Shown: positions 34,645 through 43,008 of the stretch, piece by piece
How positions within the stretch are numbered: position 1 is the first letter of the stretch
Layout of the letters: each line of letters starts with the position of its first letter
Origin: Devosia ureilytica
Lineage (GTDB): Bacteria; Pseudomonadota; Alphaproteobacteria; Rhizobiales; Devosiaceae
Reading direction: 5' to 3'
Assembly: GCF_024273195.1 (NCBI RefSeq)
Contig: NZ_JAMZCU010000004.1
Coordinates: 344,920-394,340 of the forward strand
DNA: 49,421 nucleotides
Program-made: the position numbers and the translations under genes
The notes under the pieces: model-generated
What the model was told of the DNA's origin: nothing
Database searches by the model: none
What the model saw: only the letters and a program-made list of their open reading frames with translations

Positions 34645-35856
34645 ATGACCGACACACATCCCATCAAGCGCAAACCTGTTCCCCGTGGTATTGCGCATAC
34701 CGGCCCGGTAATCCTGGCCTATGGTTTCAGGCCCTTCTTCCTCGGTGCAGGTGTCTGGGCGGTCCTTGCCATGGGACTGTGGATTGCGAGCCTTGCGGCC
34801 GGCTTTCCCATCGGAGCGGGCTATGGCGGCCCAGCCTGGCACGCCCACGAAATGCTGTTCGGCTATACCAGCGCGGCCCTTGCGGGCTTTCTCCTCACGG
34901 CCATCCCCAATTGGACCGGAAGGCTGCCTGTTTCGGGCGCACCACTGGCCGTTCTCTTTGTCGTCTGGCTGGCTGGCCGGATGGTCCTTATTCGACCTGA
35001 CGTCATCGGGCTGGAATGGGCGCTGGGGATCGACAGTCTCTTTCTGCCCCTCCTTTTCGCCATCTGCCTTCGCGAAGTGGTCGCGGGACGCAAGTGGCGC
35101 GATCTCAAGGTTCTGGCTGCCGTCCTTGCGCTGGCCATCGCCAATGCCGGCTACCACGCATTGATCGTGGGGGGCGGAGACACCGGACTGGCCAGCCGCC
35201 TGGCGATCTCGGCCTATATTATGCTGATCGGCATTGTCGGGGGCCGCGTCGTGCCCAGCTTTACGCGCAACTGGCTGGCCCGGCGGCACGTCATCAACCT
35301 GCCGGCGCCCTATGATCGTCTTGACACCATTGCCCTGTTCGCAGGGCTGGCAGGCCTGGGTCTTTGGGTGCTCTGGCCCGATCACCCAGCCACCGTCCTG
35401 GGATGTGTGGTGGCTGGCGTATTGCACAGCATGCGCCTGGCCCGCTGGCAGAGCTGGCAAACGGCCGACGAGCGTCTGGTCCTGGTGCTGCATCTGGCCT
35501 ATGCCGCGATCCCGCTTGGGTTTTTCGCCATAGCCCTGGTGCCCTCGGGTCTGCTCGACGCCACTTCGGCCCTTCATGTTTTCACCCTGGGGGCTATCGG
35601 GCTGATGACGCTGGCCATCATGAGCCGGGCCACGCGCGGCCACACCGGCATGGCTCTGACCGCTCCGCCCCTCACAGCGGCAAGCTATGGGTTTCTGATC
35701 GCCGCAGTCTTGCTTCGACCTGGTGCCGCGCTCCTTCCAGATCACTACATGACCCTGATATCGCTCAGCGGCCTTTGCTGGATGATGGCGTTCACGCTCT
35801 ATCTGGTCGAATACGCGCCGGCACTGCTGACGCGACGCAAGCCGCGCCCCGAATAG
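34645..35856 (+). CDS. nnrS: NnrS, heme-copper membrane protein of NO metabolism
   Basis: A 403-residue protein with about twelve membrane segments. Family motifs are GFRPFFL (27-33), WHAHEMLFGY (His66, His68) and LHVFTLGAIGLM near residue 308. NnrS protects cells from nitrosative stress and is usually under NO-responsive control. Here the promoter carries a perfect NnrR-type box. It is convergent with the DUF59 gene, whose end lies five bases away. Confidence 0.92.
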   Translation: MTDTHPIKRKPVPRGIAHTGPVILAYGFRPFFLGAGVWAVLAMGLWIASLAAGFPIGAGYGGPAWHAHEMLFGYTSAALAGFLLTAIPNWTGRLPVSGAPLAVLFVVWLAGRMVLIRPDVIGLEWALGIDSLFLPLLFAICLREVVAGRKWRDLKVLAAVLALAIANAGYHALIVGGGDTGLASRLAISAYIMLIGIVGGRVVPSFTRNWLARRHVINLPAPYDRLDTIALFAGLAGLGLWVLWPDHPATVLGCVVAGVLHSMRLARWQSWQTADERLVLVLHLAYAAIPLGFFAIALVPSGLLDATSALHVFTLGAIGLMTLAIMSRATRGHTGMALTAPPLTAASYGFLIAAVLLRPGAALLPDHYMTLISLSGLCWMMAFTLYLVEYAPALLTRRKPRPE

Positions 35857-35860
35857 GACA

Positions 35861-36172
35861 TCAGAACCGGACAGCGATTTCGGGCGCCATGCGATCAGGC
35901 GTCCAGGGCGGGTCATAGGTCAGTTCCACATCGACGCGGGTCACGCCGGTCACGGCGCCGGCTGCCGCGGCCACGGCCTCCTGAAGAAACGCGCTAGCCG
36001 GGCAGAATCGGGCCGTGGTTGTCATGACCACGCCGACAACGCCTGCATCCTGCACATCCACGTCATAGACCATCCCCAGATCGATGATGTTGTGCCCCAG
36101 TTCGGGATCGATGACAGATCGCAGCGCGGCGCGAATGTCGGCCTCGATCTCCATCTTTGGGGTCGGCATCAT
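35861..36172 (-). CDS. DUF59/MIP18-type Fe-S assembly-like protein
   Basis: A 103-residue protein of the DUF59 (MIP18/PaaD/SufT-like) family. It opens with the family helix and IDPELGHNIIDLGMVYDV. A single conserved Cys follows, in TTTARFCPAS, and the protein ends at WTPDRM. Relatives help deliver Fe-S clusters. Its ATG overlaps the stop of the double-DUF2249 gene, and it closes the four-gene low-oxygen operon. Its client here is unknown; repair or loading of a cluster in this NO-exposed pathway is a reasonable guess. Confidence 0.82.
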   Translation of the reverse strand: MMPTPKMEIEADIRAALRSVIDPELGHNIIDLGMVYDVDVQDAGVVGVVMTTTARFCPASAFLQEAVAAAAGAVTGVTRVDVELTYDPPWTPDRMAPEIAVRF

Positions 36173-36678
36173 GGCTGCCGACCTGCCCTGATCATCAACC
36201 GATAGCTGGTTCCATCGGCGTCAAAGTCGCCCACCCAGGCGTGCCCTCGGGCTTGCATTTCGGGAAACAGAAAGACTGGCTCGCGTCCAAGCAGCGCGAA
36301 CATGACCTCGCCTTCGCTCATGGCTTCGAGCTGCGTCAGGATCTGCACCATCGGCTCGGGCGGATCCATGTCGGTGCAGTCCAGATAGTGGATCGGGTCG
36401 GGCCAGCTTTCCGGGTCCTCCGGCCGCGACGCCGCGCTTCCTGCCGGCACGGCGGTGGGCATAAAAAGCACCTGCCAGTCGCCGCCTTCCAATGGCGTCG
36501 CCTCATAGCCGAAGCCCTTGGCTGCCATGACGGTAAAAAGGGGCTCGGGCCGGAAGGTCGCGTAGAGCTTGAGACCCTGACCAGGAGCCAGCGCGTTGAT
36601 CGCGCCCATGATGGCGCCAAACGGCTCACCGCCATTGCGCAGGATGGGACGGACATCAAGTTCAAGTGCATCTGTCAT
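36169..36678 (-). CDS. Tandem DUF2249 protein
   Basis: A 169-residue soluble protein with two DUF2249 (SirA/TusA-like fold) domains. The first spans about residues 3-75 (ELDVRPI at the start, RPEPLF in the middle). The second spans about 95-165 (YLDCTDMDPPEP, REPVFLF). The second has a Cys at the position where TusA-like proteins carry one (LDCTDM). DUF2249 domains recur beside denitrification and hemerythrin genes, but their function is not known. The gene overlaps both neighbours by four bases (ATGA), so the operon is tightly coupled. Confidence 0.8.
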   Translation of the reverse strand: MTDALELDVRPILRNGGEPFGAIMGAINALAPGQGLKLYATFRPEPLFTVMAAKGFGYEATPLEGGDWQVLFMPTAVPAGSAASRPEDPESWPDPIHYLDCTDMDPPEPMVQILTQLEAMSEGEVMFALLGREPVFLFPEMQARGHAWVGDFDADGTSYRLMIRAGRQP

Positions 36679-38027
36679 GCGACACTCCTTTGTCTGGTGG
36701 CCGGCAGAATGAGGCGGGGCTTGGGGTGATCCATCCAGGCTTCAGGCAGGTCGGCCAGACGCCTGGCCCGAACATACTGGTGTATCAGCATCATCACGCC
36801 AAGCAGTTGCAGCGCCGTAGCAATGCGAAAGACGACGTCTGATCCGAACACTATGGCCGTCGCGCCGGCGAGCTCTGCGGCAAAATAGAGAATGAAGAAT
36901 GGTGCGGCTCGACGTTCGCAGACGAGGTCCTGCACGCGCGGCGTTATCATGCGGCCCATATGCGGCGCGAAACATTCGAGCCAGGTGAGAAACGCGACGA
37001 TCTTGTAAAGCATGACGAGGCCCAGTCCTCCCAGCCAGCCCAGCGCCAGCACATGAATGGCGGCGGCCAATACGGGCTGGCTGCCGGTCCAAAGCGCCCA
37101 GGCCAGGAGGCCGGCGCCCAGACCCAGCATGGCCATGCCCGCCACTGCCCCGGCCATGTGCAGCTCAAGCCTGGCGCGCCGGCGGGTCCGGTAGAGTCCC
37201 GCGATGTCGGCAAGATATGCGCCGATCGCCAGCGCAGCGGCCAGGCCGGTCAAAGCGAGCCCAAGGGACCAGGACGCATTTGTCGCGATGAGAATCATCA
37301 AAACGCCTGCCAACCCGCCCAATGCGATGGTCGCACTCCAGAACGCCATCCGCGTCAGTACGCCTTTGCGCTCGGGCGCTACCAGGAACATCGAGACCAG
37401 GCGATAGCTCACGCCCATGGCCGCAAGCGTGAGCCAGCCGCCCAATCCAAAGGCGGCGTGCAGCCCCACTCCATGCATCACCAGCGCGACGGAAAAGTTG
37501 CCACCGACAAGCCCTGCCAGCACGGAGGCCAATGTTTCGCCCAGCGTGGCAGCCACCAGAAGGCTGAGCAGCCCCAGCGCCACGAACCCCGCCGGCAAGG
37601 GAAGCGAACGGGCGCTGAGCAGCGTCGCGAACAGCATAACCGCTGCCACGCAAAATCCGGCGAGGAGCAAAAGCCCTCCAAGGGTCAGAAATTCAACGGG
37701 CGCATTGTGCCATCCATCCAGCGCCAGAAATCCGCACAACAACAGGGCCAGACCGGACAAGATCAGCGCGAGGATCACCGGCGGCAGCTTGGGCCAGACC
37801 AGTTCACGCCCCACCAGCACCGGCAGGAACTGCATGAGGGCCCCGAGCATCAGCAGGCTCAGCCAGCCGATTGTTATCAGATGCACCACAACCAGCGTGC
37901 GGGGCTCCATCAGGCCCTCGGATGGATAGCCCAGGCCTAGGGCCATCAGCGCCAGCGCACTCACCAGCGCGACCAAAGCGCCGCTGAAATAGGCCAGCGT
38001 CCACCGCGATATCGTTGCCATCTGCAT
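36675..38027 (-). CDS. NnrS-like/heme-oxidase-like polytopic membrane protein
   Basis: A 450-residue protein with about twelve hydrophobic segments. I do not recognise a named family with certainty. Three segments carry a His followed by GW-L: His49 with Gly54-Trp55, His190 with Gly197-Trp198, and His325 with Gly330-Trp331; His185 is a further candidate ligand. The third resembles the LHVFTLGAIG helix of NnrS encoded nearby. A heme- or copper-binding membrane protein is therefore likely (inference). The ATG at 38027 has a GGAG site. It sits between two DUF2249 genes under an FNR-type box. Confidence 0.75.
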   Translation of the reverse strand: MQMATISRWTLAYFSGALVALVSALALMALGLGYPSEGLMEPRTLVVVHLITIGWLSLLMLGALMQFLPVLVGRELVWPKLPPVILALILSGLALLLCGFLALDGWHNAPVEFLTLGGLLLLAGFCVAAVMLFATLLSARSLPLPAGFVALGLLSLLVAATLGETLASVLAGLVGGNFSVALVMHGVGLHAAFGLGGWLTLAAMGVSYRLVSMFLVAPERKGVLTRMAFWSATIALGGLAGVLMILIATNASWSLGLALTGLAAALAIGAYLADIAGLYRTRRRARLELHMAGAVAGMAMLGLGAGLLAWALWTGSQPVLAAAIHVLALGWLGGLGLVMLYKIVAFLTWLECFAPHMGRMITPRVQDLVCERRAAPFFILYFAAELAGATAIVFGSDVVFRIATALQLLGVMMLIHQYVRARRLADLPEAWMDHPKPRLILPATRQRSVA

Positions 38028-38078
38028 GATCTTGCTCCCGGTGAAGGGGGCAGCCCGGTGCGGCCGCCCCTGTCACGC

Positions 38079-38330
38079 TCAGGCCTCGGCCTGCCGCCCC
38101 AGCTCAACCCGCCAGACCTCGGGACCACCTTCGAGATAGGTCCAGGAAAACTGGCCGGGATATTCTGCCTGCAACTGATAGTGCAGCGGCCGCGGATCGT
38201 GGTCATTGATGATCATGAAACTGTCCCCCACGGCCAGGGCATTGGCCATGGCGAATATCCTTGGGTGCCGCTCGCGGGGCGCGACGGTGCGAACATCGAT
38301 AAAGGCAAGATCAGTCGTGTGCTCTGTCAT
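38079..38330 (-). CDS. DUF2249 single-domain protein
   Basis: An 83-residue DUF2249 protein, nearly all one domain: AFIDVRTVAPRERHP at the start, then GDSFMIINDHDPRPLHYQL and SWTYLEGGPEVWRVEL. The NDHDPxPLxYQL motif is the family signature. It is the first gene of a minus-strand operon with a promoter box at 38421-38434. Fifty-one bases separate it from the membrane protein gene. The biochemical role is unknown. Confidence 0.82.
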   Translation of the reverse strand: MTEHTTDLAFIDVRTVAPRERHPRIFAMANALAVGDSFMIINDHDPRPLHYQLQAEYPGQFSWTYLEGGPEVWRVELGRQAEA

Positions 38331-38420
38331 TTCACTGTCCGGGCCGCAACAAACATTCGGTCCAGGCGGCGGCCGAACGCCCGGATGCTCGCAGGCTAGA
38401 CGGGGTCGGACATGTGCACT

Positions 38421-38434
38421 TTGTCGCAGCGCAA
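38421..38434 (-). promoter_or_regulatory. NnrR/FNR-type box of the DUF2249 operon
   Basis: On the plus strand TTGTC-GCAG-CGCAA; on the minus strand TTGCG-CTGC-GACAA. A box at -41.5 for the minus strand predicts a start near 38386. TAGCCT at 38398-38393 would be the -10, leaving a leader of about 56 bases to the DUF2249 ATG. Confidence 0.65.
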
Positions 38435-38478
38435 ATTTTCCAGCGTCAAGCAGCCGCCGCCCGAAAACGACCGCTTAT

Positions 38479-38492
38479 TTGATCCAGCGCAA
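38479..38492 (+). promoter_or_regulatory. Mixed FixK/NnrR-type box upstream of ccoN
   Basis: TTGAT-CCAG-CGCAA combines a FixK-type half (TTGAT) with an NnrR-type half (CGCAA). The predicted start is near 38527, with TAGGGG at 38514 as a -10. The ccoN GTG at 38573 then has a leader of about 46 bases. Its centre is 58 bases from the box of the divergent DUF2249 operon. Confidence 0.78.
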
Positions 38493-38572
38493 AGAAGTTG
38501 GAGCGCGCCGCTCTAGGGGTGAGGGAGTGCGCACTTTGTGCACGCGCATCCGATATATCGAGGAGCCCGGCG

Positions 38573-40216
38573 GTGTTTTCAGACTTTTCTCGTGATGAGA
38601 GAACTTTCGCGTTCATCATCCTCGGCGGCCTGGTCGTTGCGGGTCTTGCCATGGCCATCGCCGGTCGCGGCGACATTCTGGGCACGCATGGGTGGATGGT
38701 CTTTGGGCTTTCGCTCATTGCCCTGTTCGGCGCCATACGGCAGGCCGACCGCCCCGAGCCCTCTCCTGAGCGCCTTTTGGAATATTATGATGCGCCCACC
38801 CGTGTCGGCCTTGTCCTGACCTTGATCTGGGGCGTGATCGGCATGGCTGCTGGCTTCTGGGTCGCGGCCTTGCTGGCCTGGCCCGATATGACTTTTGATG
38901 TCGCCTGGCTGAGCTGGGGCCGCCTGCGTCCCATTCATACCAGCGGCGTCATCTTCGGCTTTGGTGGAAACGCACTGATCGCCACCTCATTCCATGTGCT
39001 GCAGCGCACGACTCGCGCTCGCCTCCCCGACGCCCTCAGCCCCTGGTTCGTGCTGCTGGGCTACAACCTGTTCTGCATCATCGCTGCCAGCGGCTACCTG
39101 ATGGGGCTGACCCAATCCAAGGAATATGCCGAACCCGAATGGTATGCCGATATCTGGCTGGTGGTGGTCTGGGTGGTCTATTTCGCCATCTACATGCGCA
39201 CCCTGGCCCGCCGCAAGGAACCCCATATCTATGTGGCGAACTGGTACTACATGGCCTTCATTCTGGTCGTGGCGATCCTCCATATCGTCAACAACCTCGC
39301 GGTGCCTGTCTCGTTCGGATCGGCCAAGTCCTACTCGCTGTTCGCCGGCGTCCAGGATGCGATGACCCAATGGTGGTACGGCCATAACGCCGTGGCCTTC
39401 TTCCTCACCGCCGGCTTCCTGGGCATGATGTATTACTACCTGCCCAAGCGCGCCAATCGCCCGATCTTTTCTTATCGGATGTCGATCATCAGTTTCTGGG
39501 GCATCACCTTCATGTATATGTGGGCCGGCTCGCACCACCTGCATTACACAGCCCTGCCCCACTGGGTGCAAACGCTGGGCATGGCCTTTTCGGTCGTGCT
39601 GCTGGTGCCGAGCTGGGCTTCGGCCGGCAACGCCCTGCTGACGCTCAATGGCGCCTGGCACAAGGTGCGCGACGACGCCGTGCTCCGCTTCATGGCCCTG
39701 GCTGCGATCTTTTACGGCATCACCACTTTCGAAGGCTCCTTCATGGCCATTCGCGCCGTGAATTCGCTCAGCCACTATACCGACTGGACCATCGGCCACG
39801 TTCACGCCGGGGCTTTGGGTTGGGTCGCCATGATCACCTTTGGCTCGCTCTATTCACTGGTGCCGAGCATGTTCAAGCGCGAGCGCATCTATTCCAACAC
39901 CCTGGTCGAGGTTCACTTCTGGCTCGCCCTGGCGGGGACCGTGATCTACGTGTTTGCCATGTGGAACTCGGGCGTCATTCAGGGCCTGATGTGGCGCACC
40001 TATGACGAGTCTGGAACGCTGACCTACTCGTTCCTCGACAGCCTCGAGGCCATGCACCCCTATTACATCGTCCGGGCCTTTGGCGGGCTGCTGTTCCTGC
40101 TCGGTGCCCTCACCGCCCTCTTCAACGTCATCATGACCATTCGCATGCCGGCCAAAGTCCAGCCTGACACAGGCATGGACCTGCCCGCCGAACCTGCCCT
40201 GCAGGCCGGAGAATAA
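38573..40216 (+). CDS. ccoN: cbb3 cytochrome c oxidase subunit I
   Basis: A 547-residue catalytic subunit of the high-affinity cbb3 oxidase, with about twelve membrane helices. Typical CcoN features are RPIHTSGVIFGFGGNALI, the heme/copper stretch SHHLHYTALPHWVQT with the cross-linked Tyr, and SLSHYTDWTIGHVHAGALGWVA with the heme ligands. These separate it from the related NorB. The GTG at 38573 has an AGGAG site seven bases upstream. An in-frame TTG at 38498 lies upstream of the predicted transcription start and is rejected. Confidence 0.95.
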   Translation: MFSDFSRDERTFAFIILGGLVVAGLAMAIAGRGDILGTHGWMVFGLSLIALFGAIRQADRPEPSPERLLEYYDAPTRVGLVLTLIWGVIGMAAGFWVAALLAWPDMTFDVAWLSWGRLRPIHTSGVIFGFGGNALIATSFHVLQRTTRARLPDALSPWFVLLGYNLFCIIAASGYLMGLTQSKEYAEPEWYADIWLVVVWVVYFAIYMRTLARRKEPHIYVANWYYMAFILVVAILHIVNNLAVPVSFGSAKSYSLFAGVQDAMTQWWYGHNAVAFFLTAGFLGMMYYYLPKRANRPIFSYRMSIISFWGITFMYMWAGSHHLHYTALPHWVQTLGMAFSVVLLVPSWASAGNALLTLNGAWHKVRDDAVLRFMALAAIFYGITTFEGSFMAIRAVNSLSHYTDWTIGHVHAGALGWVAMITFGSLYSLVPSMFKRERIYSNTLVEVHFWLALAGTVIYVFAMWNSGVIQGLMWRTYDESGTLTYSFLDSLEAMHPYYIVRAFGGLLFLLGALTALFNVIMTIRMPAKVQPDTGMDLPAEPALQAGE

Positions 40217-40221
40217 GTCCC

Positions 40222-40953
40222 ATGTTCAAGTTTCACTATCGCCTCGAACGCAGCGCCCTCGGTTTGGTCGGGTTTATCATCCTGGTCGCCTCCATCGGCG
40301 GGTTTATCGAAATCGCCCCGCTTTTCACCATCGACGAGACGGTGGAAGAGGCCCAGGACATGCGGGTCTATACCCCTCTGGAAGTCGCCGGCCGCAACAT
40401 CTTCATCCGCGAAGGTTGCTATGCGTGCCACAGCCAGATGATCCGCACCCTGCGCGACGAAGTTGATCGCTACGGGCCCTATTCGCTGGCCGTCGAGAGC
40501 CAGTACGACCATCCCCAGCTTTGGGGTTCCAAGCGCACGGGCCCCGACCTGGCACGCCTGGGCAACAAATATTCGGACGCCTGGCACACCACCCACCTGA
40601 ACAATCCGCGTGACCTGGTGCCGCAATCGAAAATGCCGGCCTATCGCTGGCTACTGCGTGACCAGCTGCGTACCGATGATCTCGGCCAGCATCTGGCAAC
40701 CTTGCGCACGGTCGGCGTGCCTTACACCGACGACCAGATCGCCAATGCCACCCAGGATGCCTACGGCCAGGCCAATCCCGACAGTCCCGAAGCCGGGGGC
40801 GTAGCCGAACGCTATGGCGATGCCACCAATATCCGGCCTTTCGACGGCCAGACGGACAAGCTGACCGATATGGATGCGCTGGTCGCCTATCTCCAGGTGC
40901 TGGGCAACTTGACCAATGCCGCCCATGAAACCCAGACCGCGGAGGTGGAATGA
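40222..40953 (+). CDS. ccoO: cbb3 cytochrome c oxidase subunit II (mono-heme)
   Basis: A 243-residue membrane-anchored c-type cytochrome. One N-terminal membrane helix (about residues 12-33) precedes a single heme c site, Cys66-x2-Cys69-His70 (CYACH). The CcoO motifs GRNIFIREGCYACHSQMIR and RTGPDLARLG follow, with Met in SKMPAY as the likely axial ligand. It carries electrons between CcoP and the catalytic subunit. It follows ccoN by five bases, and its stop overlaps the ccoQ start. Confidence 0.95.
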   Translation: MFKFHYRLERSALGLVGFIILVASIGGFIEIAPLFTIDETVEEAQDMRVYTPLEVAGRNIFIREGCYACHSQMIRTLRDEVDRYGPYSLAVESQYDHPQLWGSKRTGPDLARLGNKYSDAWHTTHLNNPRDLVPQSKMPAYRWLLRDQLRTDDLGQHLATLRTVGVPYTDDQIANATQDAYGQANPDSPEAGGVAERYGDATNIRPFDGQTDKLTDMDALVAYLQVLGNLTNAAHETQTAEVE

Positions 40954-41126
40954 TGGTGTTCGATCATGACAGCGTCGTGGCCTTCTCCAAGTCTTTCGGC
41001 CTGATCTATCTGGTTGTTCTCAGCCTGATCTGCCTGGCCTGGACCTACTGGCCGTCCAACAAAAAGGGCTTTGACGAGGCGGCCCGAATGCCCGTTCTCG
41101 AGGAGGAGGACCGGCCATGGCGCTGA
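40950..41126 (+). CDS. ccoQ: cbb3 oxidase small subunit CcoQ
   Basis: A 58-residue protein with one membrane helix (about residues 15-34: SFGLIYLVVLSLICLAW), ending in a charged tail with four acidic residues in a row. Position and layout match CcoQ, which stabilises the cbb3 complex. Two adjacent ATGs are possible (40950, overlapping the ccoO stop, or 40953, with better spacing to GGAGG). It overlaps ccoP by ten bases in another frame. Confidence 0.85.
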   Translation: MMVFDHDSVVAFSKSFGLIYLVVLSLICLAWTYWPSNKKGFDEAARMPVLEEEDRPWR

Positions 41127-41989
41127 AGGAACGCGATGAATTTTCTGGCCAGGTGACCACCGGCCATGAATGGAACGGCATCAAGGAACTCAACACGCCC
41201 GTCCCCAGGCTGCTGTGGGTCTTCCTCTCCACCATGGGCCTGTTTGCCATCGGCTGGACGATCATGATGCCAAGCTGGCCGGGTGTATCGGGCTATTTCA
41301 GGGGTCTGCTTGGTGCCGATCAGCATGAGGCGGTCCAGCAGAGCCTTGTCGAGGCCGAGGCCGAACGCTCGATCTGGAGCGAGAGACTGGCTAGCGAGGA
41401 CCTGGCCACGCTTGCCGCGGATCAATCGATCATGACTGCAGTGCGTCAGACCGGCCCCGCGCTCTTTGGCGACAATTGCGCCGGCTGCCATGGCTATTCT
41501 GCCACCGGCAATGCCGGCTACCCCAATATCGCCGAGGCTCCGATGATGTGGGGTGGCGATGCTGACACTATTGCCGAGACCATTCGCATTGGCATCAACG
41601 CGAACCATCCTGAAACCCGCTACGGGCAGATGCTGGCGTTTGGCCGAGACCAGATGCTGGGCAGTGCCGAAATCAGCGCCCTGGCCGATTATCTCGTTTC
41701 CATGCAGGGCGAAAAGTTCCTGACGCCCGAGGAGAACGCGGCCGCACAAACCTTGTTTGCCGACAATTGCGCCGGCTGCCACGGTGAGGATGCGCGCGGC
41801 ATGGTTGAAACCGGCGCCCCCAATCTGACCGATGCGCACTGGACCTATGGCGACGACCGCGCCACCATCCGCCAGTCCATCTACAATGGCCGTCAGGGCA
41901 CCATGCCCGCCTGGGAAGGCCGGCTGAGCACCGCGCAGATCCGTCTCCTGGCGCTCTATGTGATGGACCTGAGGGGGGACATACCGTGA
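41117..41989 (+). CDS. ccoP: cbb3 cytochrome c oxidase subunit III (di-heme)
   Basis: A 290-residue membrane-anchored di-heme cytochrome c. An N-terminal domain with the family motif HEWNGIKELNTPVPRLLW precedes one membrane helix (about 33-51). Two heme c sites follow, Cys121-x2-Cys124-His125 and Cys218-x2-Cys221-His222, both CAGCH. It takes electrons from soluble cytochromes and passes them to CcoO. The stop overlaps the GTG of a small downstream gene (GTGA). Confidence 0.95.
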   Translation: MALKERDEFSGQVTTGHEWNGIKELNTPVPRLLWVFLSTMGLFAIGWTIMMPSWPGVSGYFRGLLGADQHEAVQQSLVEAEAERSIWSERLASEDLATLAADQSIMTAVRQTGPALFGDNCAGCHGYSATGNAGYPNIAEAPMMWGGDADTIAETIRIGINANHPETRYGQMLAFGRDQMLGSAEISALADYLVSMQGEKFLTPEENAAAQTLFADNCAGCHGEDARGMVETGAPNLTDAHWTYGDDRATIRQSIYNGRQGTMPAWEGRLSTAQIRLLALYVMDLRGDIP

Positions 41990-42186
41990 CCGCGCTCGGC
42001 AGCGCCTCCCCAAAGCGCCGCTCCGCTCTCGCCTGGCTGGTGGGGGTCGGCATCATTGCCGTCCTCCTGGCAGCCAATGCTCACCTGATCTATGTCGCCT
42101 TCGCTTCGCAACCCGACTGCGTCAGCCACCTCAAGGTGCCTGACGGCAGCACCGACCACTTCCGCGCCGCCAAGTCCGGCTGCTAA
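41986..42186 (+). CDS. Small membrane protein in the cbb3 operon
   Basis: A 66-residue protein with one hydrophobic helix (about residues 16-40) and a short periplasmic tail with two Cys (Cys45 and the C-terminal Cys66). I do not recognise a family with certainty. It occupies the place where ccoG and ccoH normally follow ccoNOQP, and could be a shortened CcoH-like protein or an unrelated factor. The GTG start overlaps the ccoP stop, so it is coupled to it. Confidence 0.65.
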   Translation: MTALGSASPKRRSALAWLVGVGIIAVLLAANAHLIYVAFASQPDCVSHLKVPDGSTDHFRAAKSGC

Positions 42187-42204
42187 TTCCAGGGGCTCCC
42201 CGCC

Positions 42205-42999
42205 ATGACCCAGACAGCCGATATTCTCCCCCCGCATGAACCCGCGCTTCCCCGCGCCGTCAATCACAACCGGCATCTGCCCGCCAGCGCGCCGCTGGCC
42301 TGGCTTGCCGCCGGTTGGCGTGACCTGTGGACCCAGCCGGGAACCAGCCTTGCCTATGGCTTGGGCGTGACCCTGGTTTCCTACGCGCTGATCTATGCCA
42401 TGTTCACCTTCGGCTGGGCGCAGATCCTGTTCCCGGCACTGGCCGGCTTCCTCGTCGTCGGACCGCTTCTGGCCACCGGACTCTACGTCAAGAGCCGGAA
42501 GCTCGCCGCGCGCGAGAAGGTGACCCTTACCGGCATGCTCTTTCCCCATGGCGGCATGCACCTGTTCTTTGTGGGTGCGGTATTGATGACATTGATGCTG
42601 GTCTGGGTGCGCGCTGCCGTCCTGCTCTACGCGCTGTTTTTCGGCTGGCGGCCCTTCCCCGGTTTCGACCAGATCACCACCATGCTCTTCACCACGCCCC
42701 CGGGCCTAGGCATGCTGATTGTCGGCACCGCTATTGGCGGTCTGTTTGCGGCCTTTTCTTATGCCATTGGCGCCTTTTCCATCCCATTGGTGCTTGACCG
42801 CCACCACGACGCCTTCTCGGCCATGGGACTGTCCCTGTCCTATGTGACCAACAACATGCCAGCCACAATGGTCTGGGCCATTCTGGTGGTTGGCCTGGTT
42901 CTGGTCAGCCTGGCCACTGGCCTGCTCGGTCTCATCCTTATCTTCCCGCTGCTCGGCCATGCCACCTGGCATGCCTATGTGGCGGTGCGCAGCAATTAA
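42205..42999 (+). CDS. DUF2189 membrane protein
   Basis: A 264-residue protein of the DUF2189 family with about six membrane segments. An N-terminal cytoplasmic part leads into PLAWLAAGWRDLWTQPGTSLAYGLGV, the typical opening of the domain. FPALAGFLVVGPLLATGLY and a C-terminal HATWHAYVAV end follow. The function is unknown, but members are frequent in cbb3 and denitrification clusters. It lies between the oxidase subunits and the copper pump CcoI, which suggests a role in oxidase assembly or copper supply. Confidence 0.8.
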   Translation: MTQTADILPPHEPALPRAVNHNRHLPASAPLAWLAAGWRDLWTQPGTSLAYGLGVTLVSYALIYAMFTFGWAQILFPALAGFLVVGPLLATGLYVKSRKLAAREKVTLTGMLFPHGGMHLFFVGAVLMTLMLVWVRAAVLLYALFFGWRPFPGFDQITTMLFTTPPGLGMLIVGTAIGGLFAAFSYAIGAFSIPLVLDRHHDAFSAMGLSLSYVTNNMPATMVWAILVVGLVLVSLATGLLGLILIFPLLGHATWHAYVAVRSN

Positions 43000-43008
43000 C
43001 GTGCACAC

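Noticed and set aside
38573..41989. Reading the cluster as a nitric oxide reductase (norCB)
   Set aside because: The presence of ccoO, ccoQ and a di-heme ccoP, plus the CcoN-type SHHLHYTALP motif, identifies a cbb3 oxidase.
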